Below, piece after piece: positions 1-7,406 of a stretch of DNA of 11,454 nucleotides. The translations under genes and the position numbers were made by a program. The first letter of the stretch is position 1, and each line of letters starts with the position of its first letter. Below the pieces are notes generated by a model. That model worked only from the letters and a program-made list of their open reading frames with translations. It was not told the origin of the DNA and searched no databases. Origin of the DNA: Treponema sp. (GTDB lineage Bacteria; Spirochaetota; Spirochaetia; Treponematales; Breznakiellaceae); the NCBI GenBank assembly GCA_031274565.1, contig JAISPY010000184.1, positions 1-11,454 on the forward strand, read 5' to 3'.

Positions 1-31
1 AAAAACCGATATAGGCGGATTGGAGGGGAAT

Positions 32-1204
32 ATGACCAAACAATCCATACCGCCGTTAATCGACTATTTCAAAGATATCAAGGACCCCCGCATTGAGCGG
101 AATAAAGCTTATCCCTTGGTAGAAGTCATCGTTATCACCCTGCTGGCCATCATGGCCTTCGCCGAAGGCTGGGAAGACATCGAAAAATACGGGAAAGCCA
201 AGGAACCCTGGCTGAGAAAGTTCCTGCCCTTACAGCATGGCATCCCCAAACATGATGTCTATAGGCGGGTCTTTGTCCGGCTGAACAGCGAAGCCATAGA
301 ACAAAGTTTCATGGCATGGGTGAGGGCCATCAAACGGGATATAGAACGGGAAGTAATTGCTATAGATGGGAAGACGGTTCGGGGGAGTTTTAACACCCGC
401 GAGGACCATAAGGCAATCCACCTGGTCAGCGCCTGGGCGACCGAGAACCGGCTCGTGTTTGCCCAGGTAAAAACCGGGGAAAAGAGTAATGAAATAACGG
501 CGATCCCGACCCTGTTGGAAATGATAGCCCTGAAAGGGTGTATCGTAACCATAGATGCTATGGGCTGTCAGTACAAAATAGCGGACCAAATCGTGGGGGC
601 ACAGGCCGATTATCTGTTTTCCCTCAAAGAGAATCAGGAAACCTTGTATGACGATGTAAAAACCTGCTTTGAGGATGTTGACGATACCCATCCAGAAGCG
701 GATGTGTCGACTCATACAACCTTTGATGTGGATCATGGCCGTCTTGAGAGACGGTTTCATGGTATTACCGGGGATGTGTCCTGGTTGGTGGAACGACATC
801 CGGCATGGAACAGTATCAAATCTATCGGGTTCATTGATGCCAGGCGGGAGATCGGGGATAAGGTATCTTTCCAAAGGCGCTATTATGTCTCCAGCCTTCC
901 CCCGGACCCCGTATTGTTTGCCACCACTGCCCGAGCGCATTGGGGGATAGAGAACTCGTTACATTATGTGCTTGATGTGGTGTACCGGGAGGATGGTGCG
1001 CGGATAAAAAGCGGTAATGCTCCTGAAAACTGGGCGTATTTCCGGAAGATAGCGCTGACGGTAGCGCGTGCCGATGAAGAATCAAAGGACAGCATCAAAA
1101 GCCGGGTGAAGCAGATGGCGTGGTCGGATGAGTATTTTGAGCGGTTGCTCTTTCACACCTCGTTTGCTTCGGAGGCCCTCTTGTCGGAGGCGTCTTCCTC
1201 ATAA
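32..1204 (+). CDS. ISAs1-family DDE transposase
   Basis: This 390-residue protein is the transposase that cuts and joins the ends of its own element. Residues 1-100 resemble the DDE_Tnp_1-associated N-terminal domain (IDYFKDIKDPR near residue 10). The catalytic fold follows: AIDGKTVRGSF with D112, IVTIDAMGCQ with D175, YLFSLKENQ near 194-202, GRLERR at 236-241, RYYVSSL at 283-289, and HWGIENSLHYVLDVVYRED at 303-321 with E307 as the likely third acidic residue. The length fits a complete family member, and no stop or frameshift breaks it, so it may still be active. The ATG at 32 is chosen because GGAG at 22-25 lies 6 nt ahead; an in-frame TTG at 20 overlaps that site and is unlikely. Family assignment is firm; present activity is inferred. 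Confidence 0.93.
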   Translation: MTKQSIPPLIDYFKDIKDPRIERNKAYPLVEVIVITLLAIMAFAEGWEDIEKYGKAKEPWLRKFLPLQHGIPKHDVYRRVFVRLNSEAIEQSFMAWVRAIKRDIEREVIAIDGKTVRGSFNTREDHKAIHLVSAWATENRLVFAQVKTGEKSNEITAIPTLLEMIALKGCIVTIDAMGCQYKIADQIVGAQADYLFSLKENQETLYDDVKTCFEDVDDTHPEADVSTHTTFDVDHGRLERRFHGITGDVSWLVERHPAWNSIKSIGFIDARREIGDKVSFQRRYYVSSLPPDPVLFATTARAHWGIENSLHYVLDVVYREDGARIKSGNAPENWAYFRKIALTVARADEESKDSIKSRVKQMAWSDEYFERLLFHTSFASEALLSEASSS

Positions 1205-1205
1205 T

Positions 1206-1220
1206 TTATATGCGCCCCAG
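1206..1220 (+). repeat. Candidate right terminal repeat of the IS
   Basis: The sequence TTATATGCGCCCCAG begins 1 bp after the transposase stop. Its last bases also form the left arm of a hairpin: GCGCCCCAG (1212-1220), loop CGAAA, then CTGGGG-A-CGC (1226-1235) with one bulged A. The end is proposed from position and composition only, since the partner repeat is outside the window. Confidence 0.4.
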
Positions 1221-1406
1221 CGAAACTGGGGACGCCGCCAGTAGGCTGCTCGGGCTACGAAATTACCTATCCCCAGAGAAAAAGCTACAAAGGGAATTCT
1301 TGGGGGGAAACCTTGATCGGAAAGTCTTCTCAAGACGCGCAGAGGGGAGCGTGCTATTCTGGTAAGGAAGGCATACGAAGGGTCCATAGACCCTTCGCGG
1401 TCGATC
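1221..1406. other. Intergenic region between IS and ilvB
   Basis: These 186 bases lie between the proposed IS end and the ilvB stop, where the two flanking genes converge. I see no credible coding frame with a ribosome binding site. The region contains a small stem GTCTT/AAGAC (1324-1328 with 1332-1336) and the stronger hairpin at 1376-1397 listed separately. Nothing resembles the rest of an ilvN gene. Confidence 0.5.
1376..1397 (-). terminator. Candidate terminator downstream of ilvB
   Basis: A perfect 9-bp stem, CGAAGGGTC (1376-1384) with GACCCTTCG (1389-1397), closes a 4-nt loop and starts 9 bp after the ilvB stop. On the minus strand it is followed by TATGCCTTCC, which is only weakly T-rich, so intrinsic termination may be inefficient. 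It could also stop transcripts arriving from the transposase on the other strand. Confidence 0.5.
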
Positions 1407-3131
1407 CTAGAGGATCTGCTCGTCAATCGGCTTGCCCCCAGGAACCATGGGCAGCACCTTTTCGTCCGGATCGATGAGCGCGTCAATCAGCGCCGCCCGG
1501 CCACGGCGGAGTTCCTGTACTGCTTTGCCCAGGGCGTCCATAAAGGCCCCGGCATCCCCTGCGCGGTACCCCGCAATGCCGTAGGCTTCCGCCAGCTTTA
1601 CAAAATCCGGGGGACGGTCCAGGGTGGTCTCCGCGTAGCGTCCCTCGTAAAAAAGGGTTTGCCACTGCCGGACCATGCCCAAGACCCGGTTGTTACAGAT
1701 CACCACCAAAAGGGGGATACCATAGGCCCCCAGGGTTGCCAGTTCCGCGCAGTTCATCCGGAAGGAACCGTCCCCGGTAAAGAGCACCACCGGCTTATCC
1801 GGGTTGGCGATCTTCGCCCCTTCCGCCGCGCCCAGGCCAAAGCCCATAGTGCCCAGCCCGCCAGAGGTGAGAAAGGTCCTGGGGCGGTTAATCGGGTAAA
1901 ATTGGGCAGTCCACATCTGGTGCTGTCCCACATCGGTTACCACCAGGGCTTCGCTGCCCAAGGCTTGAGCGGTTTCCTCGATGATAAACCGGGGATGCAG
2001 AGCGAGTTTCTGGAAGTCCTGCGTATGGGTTTGGGGAACCACGGTCTTCCAGGTTTCAATATCCCCCTTCCAGGCGGTTTCCAATCCCTCGGGAAGCTGT
2101 TCCAGCACCTGGGTGAGGGTCTTTTGTATGTCCCCCACCACCCAGGCTTCGGCGGCTACGTTCTTGTTGATCTCCGCAGGGTCTATGTCAAAGTGCAGCA
2201 CCTGGGCCTCCCGAGCGAATTGATCCGGGCGGCTCGTAACTCGGTCGGAAAATCGGGCGCCTATGGCAATCAGGAGATCCCCCTGTTGCACCGCCCGGTT
2301 GGAAGCCACGGTCCCGTGCATCCCCAAGAGGCCTGTGTACAGGGGATGCTCCGGGGGAATGGCCCCGATACCCATGAGACTCACCGAAACCGGCGCATGC
2401 AGCCGCTCCGCCAGTTGGCGGAGTTCCCCGGAAGCCTGGGAAATGATGACCCCGCCCCCTGCGTAAATCACCGGCCGTTTTGCCTCCCTGAGCATGGTCA
2501 CGGCCCGGGCTATATCTGCGGCAGTAAAGGTCTCTCCGGCAAGCCGCTGGATAAGCCGCCGCGCTCGGGCGCTATGGATGGGGTCAGCGCTATTCCCGGT
2601 CTGCACCAGGGGAACCCATTCCTCCGTGAGGGTGGTAATATCCTTAGGGATATCGATGAGTACCGGACCGGGCCGGCCCGAGGCGGCCACCAGGAAAGCC
2701 TCCCGTACCACCTCAGCCAGCTCTCCCACGTCTTTGACGATCCAGTTATGCTTGACAATGGGCATGGTAATACCCGCAATGTCCACTTCCTGGAAACTAT
2801 CCTTGCCCAGGAGCGGGGTGCTCACATTGCCGGTGATCGCCACCAGGGGCGACGAATCCATGGCCGCAGTGGCGATACCGGTTACCAGGTTAGTGGCCCC
2901 TGGACCGGAGGTGGCAATACACACCCCCACCTTGCCGGTGGATCGGGCGTAGCCGTCTGCGGCATGGGCCGCGTGCTGTTCATGACTCACCAGGATATGC
3001 CGGATCCGGTCGCGCTGTTGGTATAACTCATCATAAATAAACAAGACCTGACCTCCGGGATACCCAAACACCGTATCCACCCCCTGTTCGATGAGGGCCT
3101 CCACGAGGATTCTGGCGCCTGTATACTGCAT
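1407..3131 (-). CDS. ilvB: Acetolactate synthase, large (catalytic) subunit
   Basis: This ThDP-dependent enzyme condenses two pyruvates to acetolactate, or pyruvate with 2-oxobutyrate, as the first common step of valine, leucine and isoleucine synthesis. The 574 residues match the usual length. Visible marks are GYPGG at 23-27, the catalytic glutamate E51 in SHEQHAAHAADGYAR, the ThDP/Mg signature from GDG (453-455) to NN (480-481), and the MVRQWQ segment at 486-491 typical of biosynthetic, FAD-binding synthases rather than the catabolic form. The ATG at 3131 has GAGGAGAG at 3137-3144 ahead of it. It starts 22 bp after ilvD ends and is almost certainly co-transcribed. The regulatory subunit gene ilvN, often next to ilvB, is absent: a terminator-like hairpin and then an IS follow. 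Function is very likely; whether a partner subunit exists elsewhere is unknown. Confidence 0.95.
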   Translation of the reverse strand: MQYTGARILVEALIEQGVDTVFGYPGGQVLFIYDELYQQRDRIRHILVSHEQHAAHAADGYARSTGKVGVCIATSGPGATNLVTGIATAAMDSSPLVAITGNVSTPLLGKDSFQEVDIAGITMPIVKHNWIVKDVGELAEVVREAFLVAASGRPGPVLIDIPKDITTLTEEWVPLVQTGNSADPIHSARARRLIQRLAGETFTAADIARAVTMLREAKRPVIYAGGGVIISQASGELRQLAERLHAPVSVSLMGIGAIPPEHPLYTGLLGMHGTVASNRAVQQGDLLIAIGARFSDRVTSRPDQFAREAQVLHFDIDPAEINKNVAAEAWVVGDIQKTLTQVLEQLPEGLETAWKGDIETWKTVVPQTHTQDFQKLALHPRFIIEETAQALGSEALVVTDVGQHQMWTAQFYPINRPRTFLTSGGLGTMGFGLGAAEGAKIANPDKPVVLFTGDGSFRMNCAELATLGAYGIPLLVVICNNRVLGMVRQWQTLFYEGRYAETTLDRPPDFVKLAEAYGIAGYRAGDAGAFMDALGKAVQELRRGRAALIDALIDPDEKVLPMVPGGKPIDEQIL

Positions 3132-3153
3132 AATTGCTCTCCTCTTCTTCCCG

Positions 3154-4809
3154 TTACTGCACCAAAGCGCCGGTAGCAGCGGAACTTACCTGCCGGGCAT
3201 ACCGGGCCAAGTAGCCGGTTTGCACCTTGGGAGGCAGGGGCTTCCAGGCAGCCTTCCGCCGGGCCAGATCTTCGGCGCTTAAGATTACCGAGATACGCCT
3301 CTCCACTATGTCGATGGCGATGCGGTCCCCTTCCTGAAGCAGCGCGATGGGGCCGCCTTCGGCGGCTTCCGGGGAGACGTGGCCGATGGCCGCTCCCTTG
3401 GTGGCTCCGGAAAACCGGCCGTCGGTGATGAGGGCTACCTTATCATCCAGGCCCATACCGGCTAAGGCCGCGGTGGGGGCCAGCATTTCTTTCATGCCCG
3501 GTCCGCCTCGAGGCCCCTCGTAGCGGATGACGATCACGTCCCCGGGCTTGATCCGCGCGGCCATGATGGCATCGAAGGCGGCTTCTTCGGAATCGAAGAC
3601 CCGGGCAGCCCCTTGGTGCTTCAACATAGCCGGGGCTACCGCGCTCTGCTTGACCACGCAGCCCTGCGGGGCAAGGTTCCCCCGCAGGGCCGCAAGCCCA
3701 CCGGTGGAGGAATAGGGCTGTTCAATGGGCCGGATAACCGCATGATTCCGGTTCACTGCGTTTTTTATGCAATCGCCCAGGACGCCGTAGACCGTGGGGG
3801 CTTGCAGATCAAGCAGGTCCTGTTTTGCCAGTTCCCCCAGTACGGCCGCAACCCCCCCTGCGGCATGAAGGTCTTCGATAGGGCTGGGACCTGCAGGGGC
3901 CAGCTTGCAGAGATTAGGGGTAACGGCGCTGATCTGGTTCAAGAGGTCCAGGTCCAGCGTGAAGCCTGCTTCATGGGCAATGGCGGGGAGGTGGAGGGCG
4001 GTATTGGTGGAACAGCCCAGGGCCATATCCAGTGCCAAGGCGTTTACGAAGGCTTTTTTCGTAAGGATCGACCGGGGGCGGATGTTCTTCTTCAAAACCT
4101 CCAGGGCCAAAACCCCGGTCTTCTTGGCAAGCCGCAACCGCTCGGCCATGACCGCAGGGATGGTACCGTTCCCCGGCAGGGCCATTCCCAGGGCCTCGGT
4201 AACGCAGTTCATGGAATTCGCGGTGAACATCCCTGAACAGGACCCACAGCCCGGGCAGGCCGTCTCTTCCAGAATCGCCAGTTCCGCTTCGTCCATGTTC
4301 CCGGCGGCCACTGCGCCCACGGCCTCATACACCGTGGTAAAGGTCAGGGGTTTGCCGTCTTTCCGGCCCGCCAGCATGGGGCCGCCGGAGACCAAAACCG
4401 TAGGCAGGTTGAGCCGGGCCGCAGCCATGAGCATCCCCGGTACGATCTTGTCGCAGTTGGGGATACCGATAAGCCCGTCAAAGCCGTGGGCCATGACCAT
4501 ACATTCGATAGAATCGGCGATGAGTTCCCGGGTTGCCAGGGAATAGCGCATCCCCTCATGGCCCATAGCGATCCCGTCGCATACGCCGATCACCGGGAAC
4601 CGGACCGGGACCCCTCCGGCCAGGCGTACCCCCTCGGCAGCGGCCCGGGCAATGGTGTCCAGGTGCACATGACCCGGCACGATCTCGCTTTGGGCCACCG
4701 CAATGCCGATGAGGGGCTTTCCGAATTCTTCATCAATGAAACCCAGGGCCTTAAACAGGGATCGGTGGGGCGCACGGGCGATCCCCTTGGTTACCACATC
4801 ACTTCTCAT
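3154..4809 (-). CDS. ilvD: Dihydroxy-acid dehydratase
   Basis: IlvD is an Fe-S enzyme that dehydrates 2,3-dihydroxy-isovalerate and dihydroxy-methylvalerate, the third step of branched-chain amino acid synthesis in the cytoplasm. The 551-residue product fits the short IlvD class. Visible marks are GVCDGI with C77, IPNCDK with C119, CPGCGSCSG at 185-193 (C191 a likely cluster ligand), the STNTALHLPAIAHE segment at 267-280, YEGPRGGPGMKEML at 430-443 and DGRFSGAT at 463-470 with S467 as the likely catalytic base. The start at 4809 (MRSDVVTKG) is preferred over an in-frame start at 4848 because AGGAG at 4816-4820 sits 6 nt ahead and the family begins near this motif. It is the first gene of an ilvD-ilvB pair; a palindrome lies 23 bp upstream of the start. 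Confidence 0.96.
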   Translation of the reverse strand: MRSDVVTKGIARAPHRSLFKALGFIDEEFGKPLIGIAVAQSEIVPGHVHLDTIARAAAEGVRLAGGVPVRFPVIGVCDGIAMGHEGMRYSLATRELIADSIECMVMAHGFDGLIGIPNCDKIVPGMLMAAARLNLPTVLVSGGPMLAGRKDGKPLTFTTVYEAVGAVAAGNMDEAELAILEETACPGCGSCSGMFTANSMNCVTEALGMALPGNGTIPAVMAERLRLAKKTGVLALEVLKKNIRPRSILTKKAFVNALALDMALGCSTNTALHLPAIAHEAGFTLDLDLLNQISAVTPNLCKLAPAGPSPIEDLHAAGGVAAVLGELAKQDLLDLQAPTVYGVLGDCIKNAVNRNHAVIRPIEQPYSSTGGLAALRGNLAPQGCVVKQSAVAPAMLKHQGAARVFDSEEAAFDAIMAARIKPGDVIVIRYEGPRGGPGMKEMLAPTAALAGMGLDDKVALITDGRFSGATKGAAIGHVSPEAAEGGPIALLQEGDRIAIDIVERRISVILSAEDLARRKAAWKPLPPKVQTGYLARYARQVSSAATGALVQ

Positions 4810-4831
4810 ATAACGCTCCTTACTTGAGCTG

Positions 4832-4856
4832 GTTCCACAATCTGCCATTTTGGAAC
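4832..4856 (-). promoter_or_regulatory. Palindrome ahead of ilvD, possible operator or leader hairpin
   Basis: GTTCCA at 4832-4837 and TGGAAC at 4851-4856 are perfect inverted copies. After one mismatch the pairing continues with AAT (4839-4841) and ATT (4847-4849) around a 5-nt centre, so 9 of 10 positions pair. It lies in the 128-bp gap between mtnN and ilvD, only 12 bp upstream of the ilvD ribosome binding site. The gap shows no T-box core, no run of Ile/Leu/Val codons and no clear -35/-10 pair, so the mode of control is open. Confidence 0.4.
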
Positions 4857-4937
4857 TGCCTCACTTTACAATAAAAACCACCTACCCGTCTCCGCTCAGC
4901 AACGCAGTAGCGTCCCTGAAACCCGTTTAAAAATACC

Positions 4938-5648
4938 TTAGGCGGAGCGGATGATGCGGAGTACTATCTCAGCGGAATGTTTGGAAGCTACCGGAAGGAA
5001 TTCGCTGAACTTGAGGGGCGATTCGATCCCGGCAATGTCTGAAAGGGCGCGGATGACCAGGAAAGGCACCTTGAACAGGAAACAACTCTGGGCAACCGCG
5101 GCCCCTTCCATCTCGACCGCCTTCATATCCGGAAAGAGGCTGCGTACCGCGGCAATACGATCCGGATCGTGCATGAAGACGTCTCCGGATCCAATGAGTC
5201 CCCGCACATGGTTGAACCCCGAAGGCAGCGTACCCTCCTGTTTCAGCTCCTCTACGGCCTGTTCCGCCCGGGTGATAAGCTCCTCCGCAACGGGAAATAC
5301 CGCAGGCATCCCGGGAAGCTGCCCAGGCGCGTAGTTGAACGGGGTAAGATCCACATCATGGTACACCAGGCCGTCGGAAATGACGGCGTCCCCGAACCGT
5401 AAATCCGGATCGATGCCTCCGGCGGATCCGGTGTTGATGACTACATCCGGCTGATAGGTCGTAATGAGCAAGGCGCAGCCTACCGCGGCATTCACCTTAC
5501 CCACACCGGACCGCAATAACACCACAGGCTTTCCTGCCAGTTCTCCGGTAAAAAAAACAAAATCCCCGATGGTTTTGCTGTGCGGATTACCCAACGCAGA
5601 ACGCAGCAGGACAACTTCATCTTCCATAGCTCCAATGATTCCAATCAT
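4938..5648 (-). CDS. mtnN: 5'-methylthioadenosine/S-adenosylhomocysteine nucleosidase
   Basis: MtnN (Pfs) hydrolyses methylthioadenosine and S-adenosylhomocysteine to adenine plus the thio-sugar, which relieves product inhibition of methyltransferases and feeds methionine salvage; SAH cleavage also gives the precursor route to AI-2. The 236 residues match the family. Visible marks are MIGIIGAMEDEV with E11 in the position of E. coli E12, the phosphorylase-like NTGSAGG at 72-78, VEMEGAA at 178-184 with E181, and RALSD at 200-204 with D204 in the position of the catalytic aspartate D197. The start at 5648 is chosen because the family begins with this motif and AGGGAG (within 5653-5660) lies ahead of it; an upstream in-frame ATG at 5774 would run into the GGDEF gene. 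It follows that gene by 52 bp and probably shares its transcript. It could clear the SAH made by TrmD, encoded upstream in the same run. Confidence 0.94.
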   Translation of the reverse strand: MIGIIGAMEDEVVLLRSALGNPHSKTIGDFVFFTGELAGKPVVLLRSGVGKVNAAVGCALLITTYQPDVVINTGSAGGIDPDLRFGDAVISDGLVYHDVDLTPFNYAPGQLPGMPAVFPVAEELITRAEQAVEELKQEGTLPSGFNHVRGLIGSGDVFMHDPDRIAAVRSLFPDMKAVEMEGAAVAQSCFLFKVPFLVIRALSDIAGIESPLKFSEFLPVASKHSAEIVLRIIRSA

Positions 5649-5659
5649 ACTCACTCCCT

Positions 5660-5682
5660 CATACGCGCGCTCGGTTCGTATG
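5660..5682 (-). promoter_or_regulatory. Hairpin just ahead of the mtnN ribosome binding site
   Basis: CATACG at 5660-5665 pairs with CGTATG at 5677-5682 around an 11-nt loop. On the minus strand it abuts the mtnN ribosome binding site, so it could mark an intercistronic RNA structure. The short stem and long loop make chance a real possibility. Confidence 0.25.
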
Positions 5683-5700
5683 GTTTTGTTTTGGTATAGA

Positions 5701-6942
5701 CTACCGGTACGTGCTGAATGTAAGCCCTGGTTCCCATAGGGTGGTACAGTTTCTGCCCCGGCTTTTTGACGCATACAGGGCCTTATCCGCCCGATTCAAA
5801 ATTTCCGTGGCCATAATATTCATGTGGGCATCAAAAGTGAAAATACCGATACTGACGGTAACGTTCGGTAGGGGTATCTCCCAGGGGACCGTTAATTGGG
5901 CAATCGCAATACGCAGCCGTTCTGCCACATACCATGCGGATTCCCCATTGGTATCCGGTAAGAGCACGGTGAATTCCTCTCCGCCAAAACGAGAAGGCAC
6001 ATCTTCAAGCCGTACACCGCTTTTAATCTGAAAGGCGATATGCTCAAGTACCTGGTCCCCGGCGATATGCCCATAGGTATCGTTGAAGTGCTTGAAAAAA
6101 TCCACATCAATCACAATAACCGAAGAGACATACCCATTGCGCCGCACCCGGGATATTTCTTCTTCAAGCCGGGTCATAAAGAATCCGTAATTATACAGTC
6201 CGGTTTTGACATCCTGCAGGGAATGATCGTAATGGAGGCGGTTTTGAATGGCCAGGGAAACAAAGGACATCAGCTCCCGAATAAAGGTCAGTTCTTCCTC
6301 CATAAACCCCTCCCCCTGGAGTTTACGGCCCACCAGGATAAGCCCATAAAACCCGCAGGGTCCCAGAATGGGGATGATCAGTTCCGGATCCACCCGCGCC
6401 AAGGCCTGGGTTGCACCATTAGCCCCCATGCGGCTGAGGAGTTCCGCATAGGTAAGCGGTTCAGGATGCTGTTGAAAGAAGACCTCAAAGAGGGCGATAT
6501 TATCCAAATACAGTGCTCCCTCCAGGGGTTTATGATGCTCATAGCCCCGGATGATTATCTCGTCTTTATTCTGGAAGGGCTTCCAGATAAACACCACCAA
6601 AGACAACTGGGTCCGGTGGGATAACTGGGACACCGCAGTATCCAATATCGCGTCGATGGAGGTACAATGAAAGATATCTAAGGCGCCGGTGAAGAGGCGC
6701 TTATAGCTCTCCAGTTCCTTCCAGATGCTGTCAATATACGGAAAGACCCCCAGGGATTGCAGGAGGGCATACTGTTCCTGGATGCGGGGATCCGCTCGGA
6801 AATGCTCAGGGGGTTTGAGTTGCGTCTTGGGGAGGGGTATACAGGCTGGCAGATCCGCTCTTGGTACCAGGTCGGAGGAAAGGATCGTGTTTTTTTTCTG
6901 GATATCGGCAGGTTCGATAGTACGCTTGTCTGTATCGCTCAT
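5701..6942 (-). CDS. Diguanylate cyclase, GGDEF domain with N-terminal GAF-like region
   Basis: The C-terminal half is a GGDEF domain that makes cyclic di-GMP from two GTP. In the 413-residue product the visible marks are DVDFFKHFNDTYGHIAGD from 279, the active-site GGEEF at 320-324, RLED at 311-314 exactly where the product-binding inhibitory RxxD site belongs, VSIGIF at 363-368 and RADKALYASKSRGRN at 384-398. It therefore looks catalytically competent and feedback-inhibited. Residues about 82-237 look like a GAF-type sensor fold by length and pattern, with no recognised ligand motif. No membrane segment or signal peptide is seen, so it should be cytoplasmic. The ATG at 6942 is preferred because it forms a TAATG overlap with the upstream gene; an in-frame ATG at 6981 would overlap that gene by 40 bp, and neither has a strong ribosome binding site. 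Its place between translation genes and mtnN is unusual. Confidence 0.9.
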   Translation of the reverse strand: MSDTDKRTIEPADIQKKNTILSSDLVPRADLPACIPLPKTQLKPPEHFRADPRIQEQYALLQSLGVFPYIDSIWKELESYKRLFTGALDIFHCTSIDAILDTAVSQLSHRTQLSLVVFIWKPFQNKDEIIIRGYEHHKPLEGALYLDNIALFEVFFQQHPEPLTYAELLSRMGANGATQALARVDPELIIPILGPCGFYGLILVGRKLQGEGFMEEELTFIRELMSFVSLAIQNRLHYDHSLQDVKTGLYNYGFFMTRLEEEISRVRRNGYVSSVIVIDVDFFKHFNDTYGHIAGDQVLEHIAFQIKSGVRLEDVPSRFGGEEFTVLLPDTNGESAWYVAERLRIAIAQLTVPWEIPLPNVTVSIGIFTFDAHMNIMATEILNRADKALYASKSRGRNCTTLWEPGLTFSTYR

Positions 6943-7406
6943 TATGTCGTGGAATACCGGTCGCTGATAGTTTTTCGCCATTCCGCTCGATGTTCCCTAT
7001 CCTCCCATTCTACCACTTTCTTAATTTTAAATCGGGGTGCATGTGGCGACCCGGTCAGTCTGACGACACCGAAACAACCGCCCCCCAGATAGGCAATGGA
7101 ATCTCCCTTTTCCAGGGTTTCCTCGGCGGCAATACTGGCAATGATACAATCGAAATGAACCGGTCTTGCGGCGTTTTTATCGGTTACCGCAGCAGCCAGA
7201 TCCTTAATAGGTTTTCCACAATAGGGACAATCCGGCGCAGGCAACGGTTCGGTAGGGAGTATCGGCGGGATCCACCGCAGCCGCTCGTAGAAGACTCCCT
7301 CTCCGCGATCCGATACGGCCTTTTTACCTGGTTTGGCATGTTCCTGCCCCGGCTCTGGATCCCGGTGGCGATTCCCCCGGCGCCTAGTTCCTCCCCTCCC
7401 ACTCAT
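6942..7406 (-). CDS. Unknown protein with basic N-terminus and CxxC/HxxC zinc motif
   Basis: I do not recognise a named family. The 154 residues begin with a very basic, low-complexity stretch (residues 1-32, rich in Arg, Lys, Gly and Pro) that looks disordered and could bind RNA. A zinc-binding pattern follows: C60-PY-C63 and, 20 residues later, H84-FD-C87. The C-terminal part (about 100-135) is rich in predicted strands (GDSIAYLGGGCFGVVRL) and ends in a charged tail. The ATG at 7406 has a strong site, GGGGAGGA, about 5 nt ahead, so this is a real gene. It overlaps the 62-residue ORF upstream by 23 bp and touches the GGDEF start through TAATG. Position in a ribosome-biogenesis operon suggests a role with RNA or ribosomes, but that is inference only. 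Confidence 0.75.
   Translation of the reverse strand: MSGRGGTRRRGNRHRDPEPGQEHAKPGKKAVSDRGEGVFYERLRWIPPILPTEPLPAPDCPYCGKPIKDLAAAVTDKNAARPVHFDCIIASIAAEETLEKGDSIAYLGGGCFGVVRLTGSPHAPRFKIKKVVEWEDREHRAEWRKTISDRYSTT

Larger units (their letters stand above)
1..1220 (+). mobile_element. ISAs1-family insertion sequence, left end outside window
   Basis: The element consists of one intact transposase gene (32-1204) with short flanks. The right boundary is proposed at about 1220, where the gene is followed after 16 bp by TATATGCGCCCCAG, a GC-rich end placed very close to the transposase stop, as is usual in this family. The left terminal repeat would lie upstream of position 1, so neither the inverted-repeat pair nor the target duplication can be checked here. 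The element lies convergent to ilvB and is separated from it by about 190 bp, so it does not interrupt a recognisable gene. The family call rests on the transposase and is firm; the boundary is an inference. Confidence 0.6.

Noticed and set aside
230..940. Minus-strand frame of 236 codons opposite the transposase
   Set aside because: Antisense to an intact transposase; no ribosome binding site or domain.
1212..1262. Integron attC-like site after the IS
   Set aside because: The hairpin is GC-rich and lacks the paired RYYYAAC/GTTRRRY core sites expected of attC.
1659..3026. Long open frame of 455 codons on the + strand opposite ilvB
   Set aside because: It is an antisense shadow of ilvB caused by GC-rich third positions; its translation is rich in Gly, Pro and His with no recognisable domain.
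3613..4546. Open frames on the + strand opposite ilvD
   Set aside because: They are antisense to a clear ilvD, with shadow-like composition and no family motifs.
4810..4937. T-box riboswitch or leader-peptide attenuator ahead of ilvD
   Set aside because: No T-box core sequence, no run of branched-chain codons and no terminator hairpin with a T-run were found.
5660..5682. Rho-independent terminator between the GGDEF gene and mtnN
   Set aside because: The T-rich stretch follows the stem only on the + strand, where no gene ends; on the transcribed strand no T-run follows.
6040..6624. Plus-strand frame opposite the GGDEF gene
   Set aside because: The GGDEF reading frame is unambiguous and this frame has no motif.
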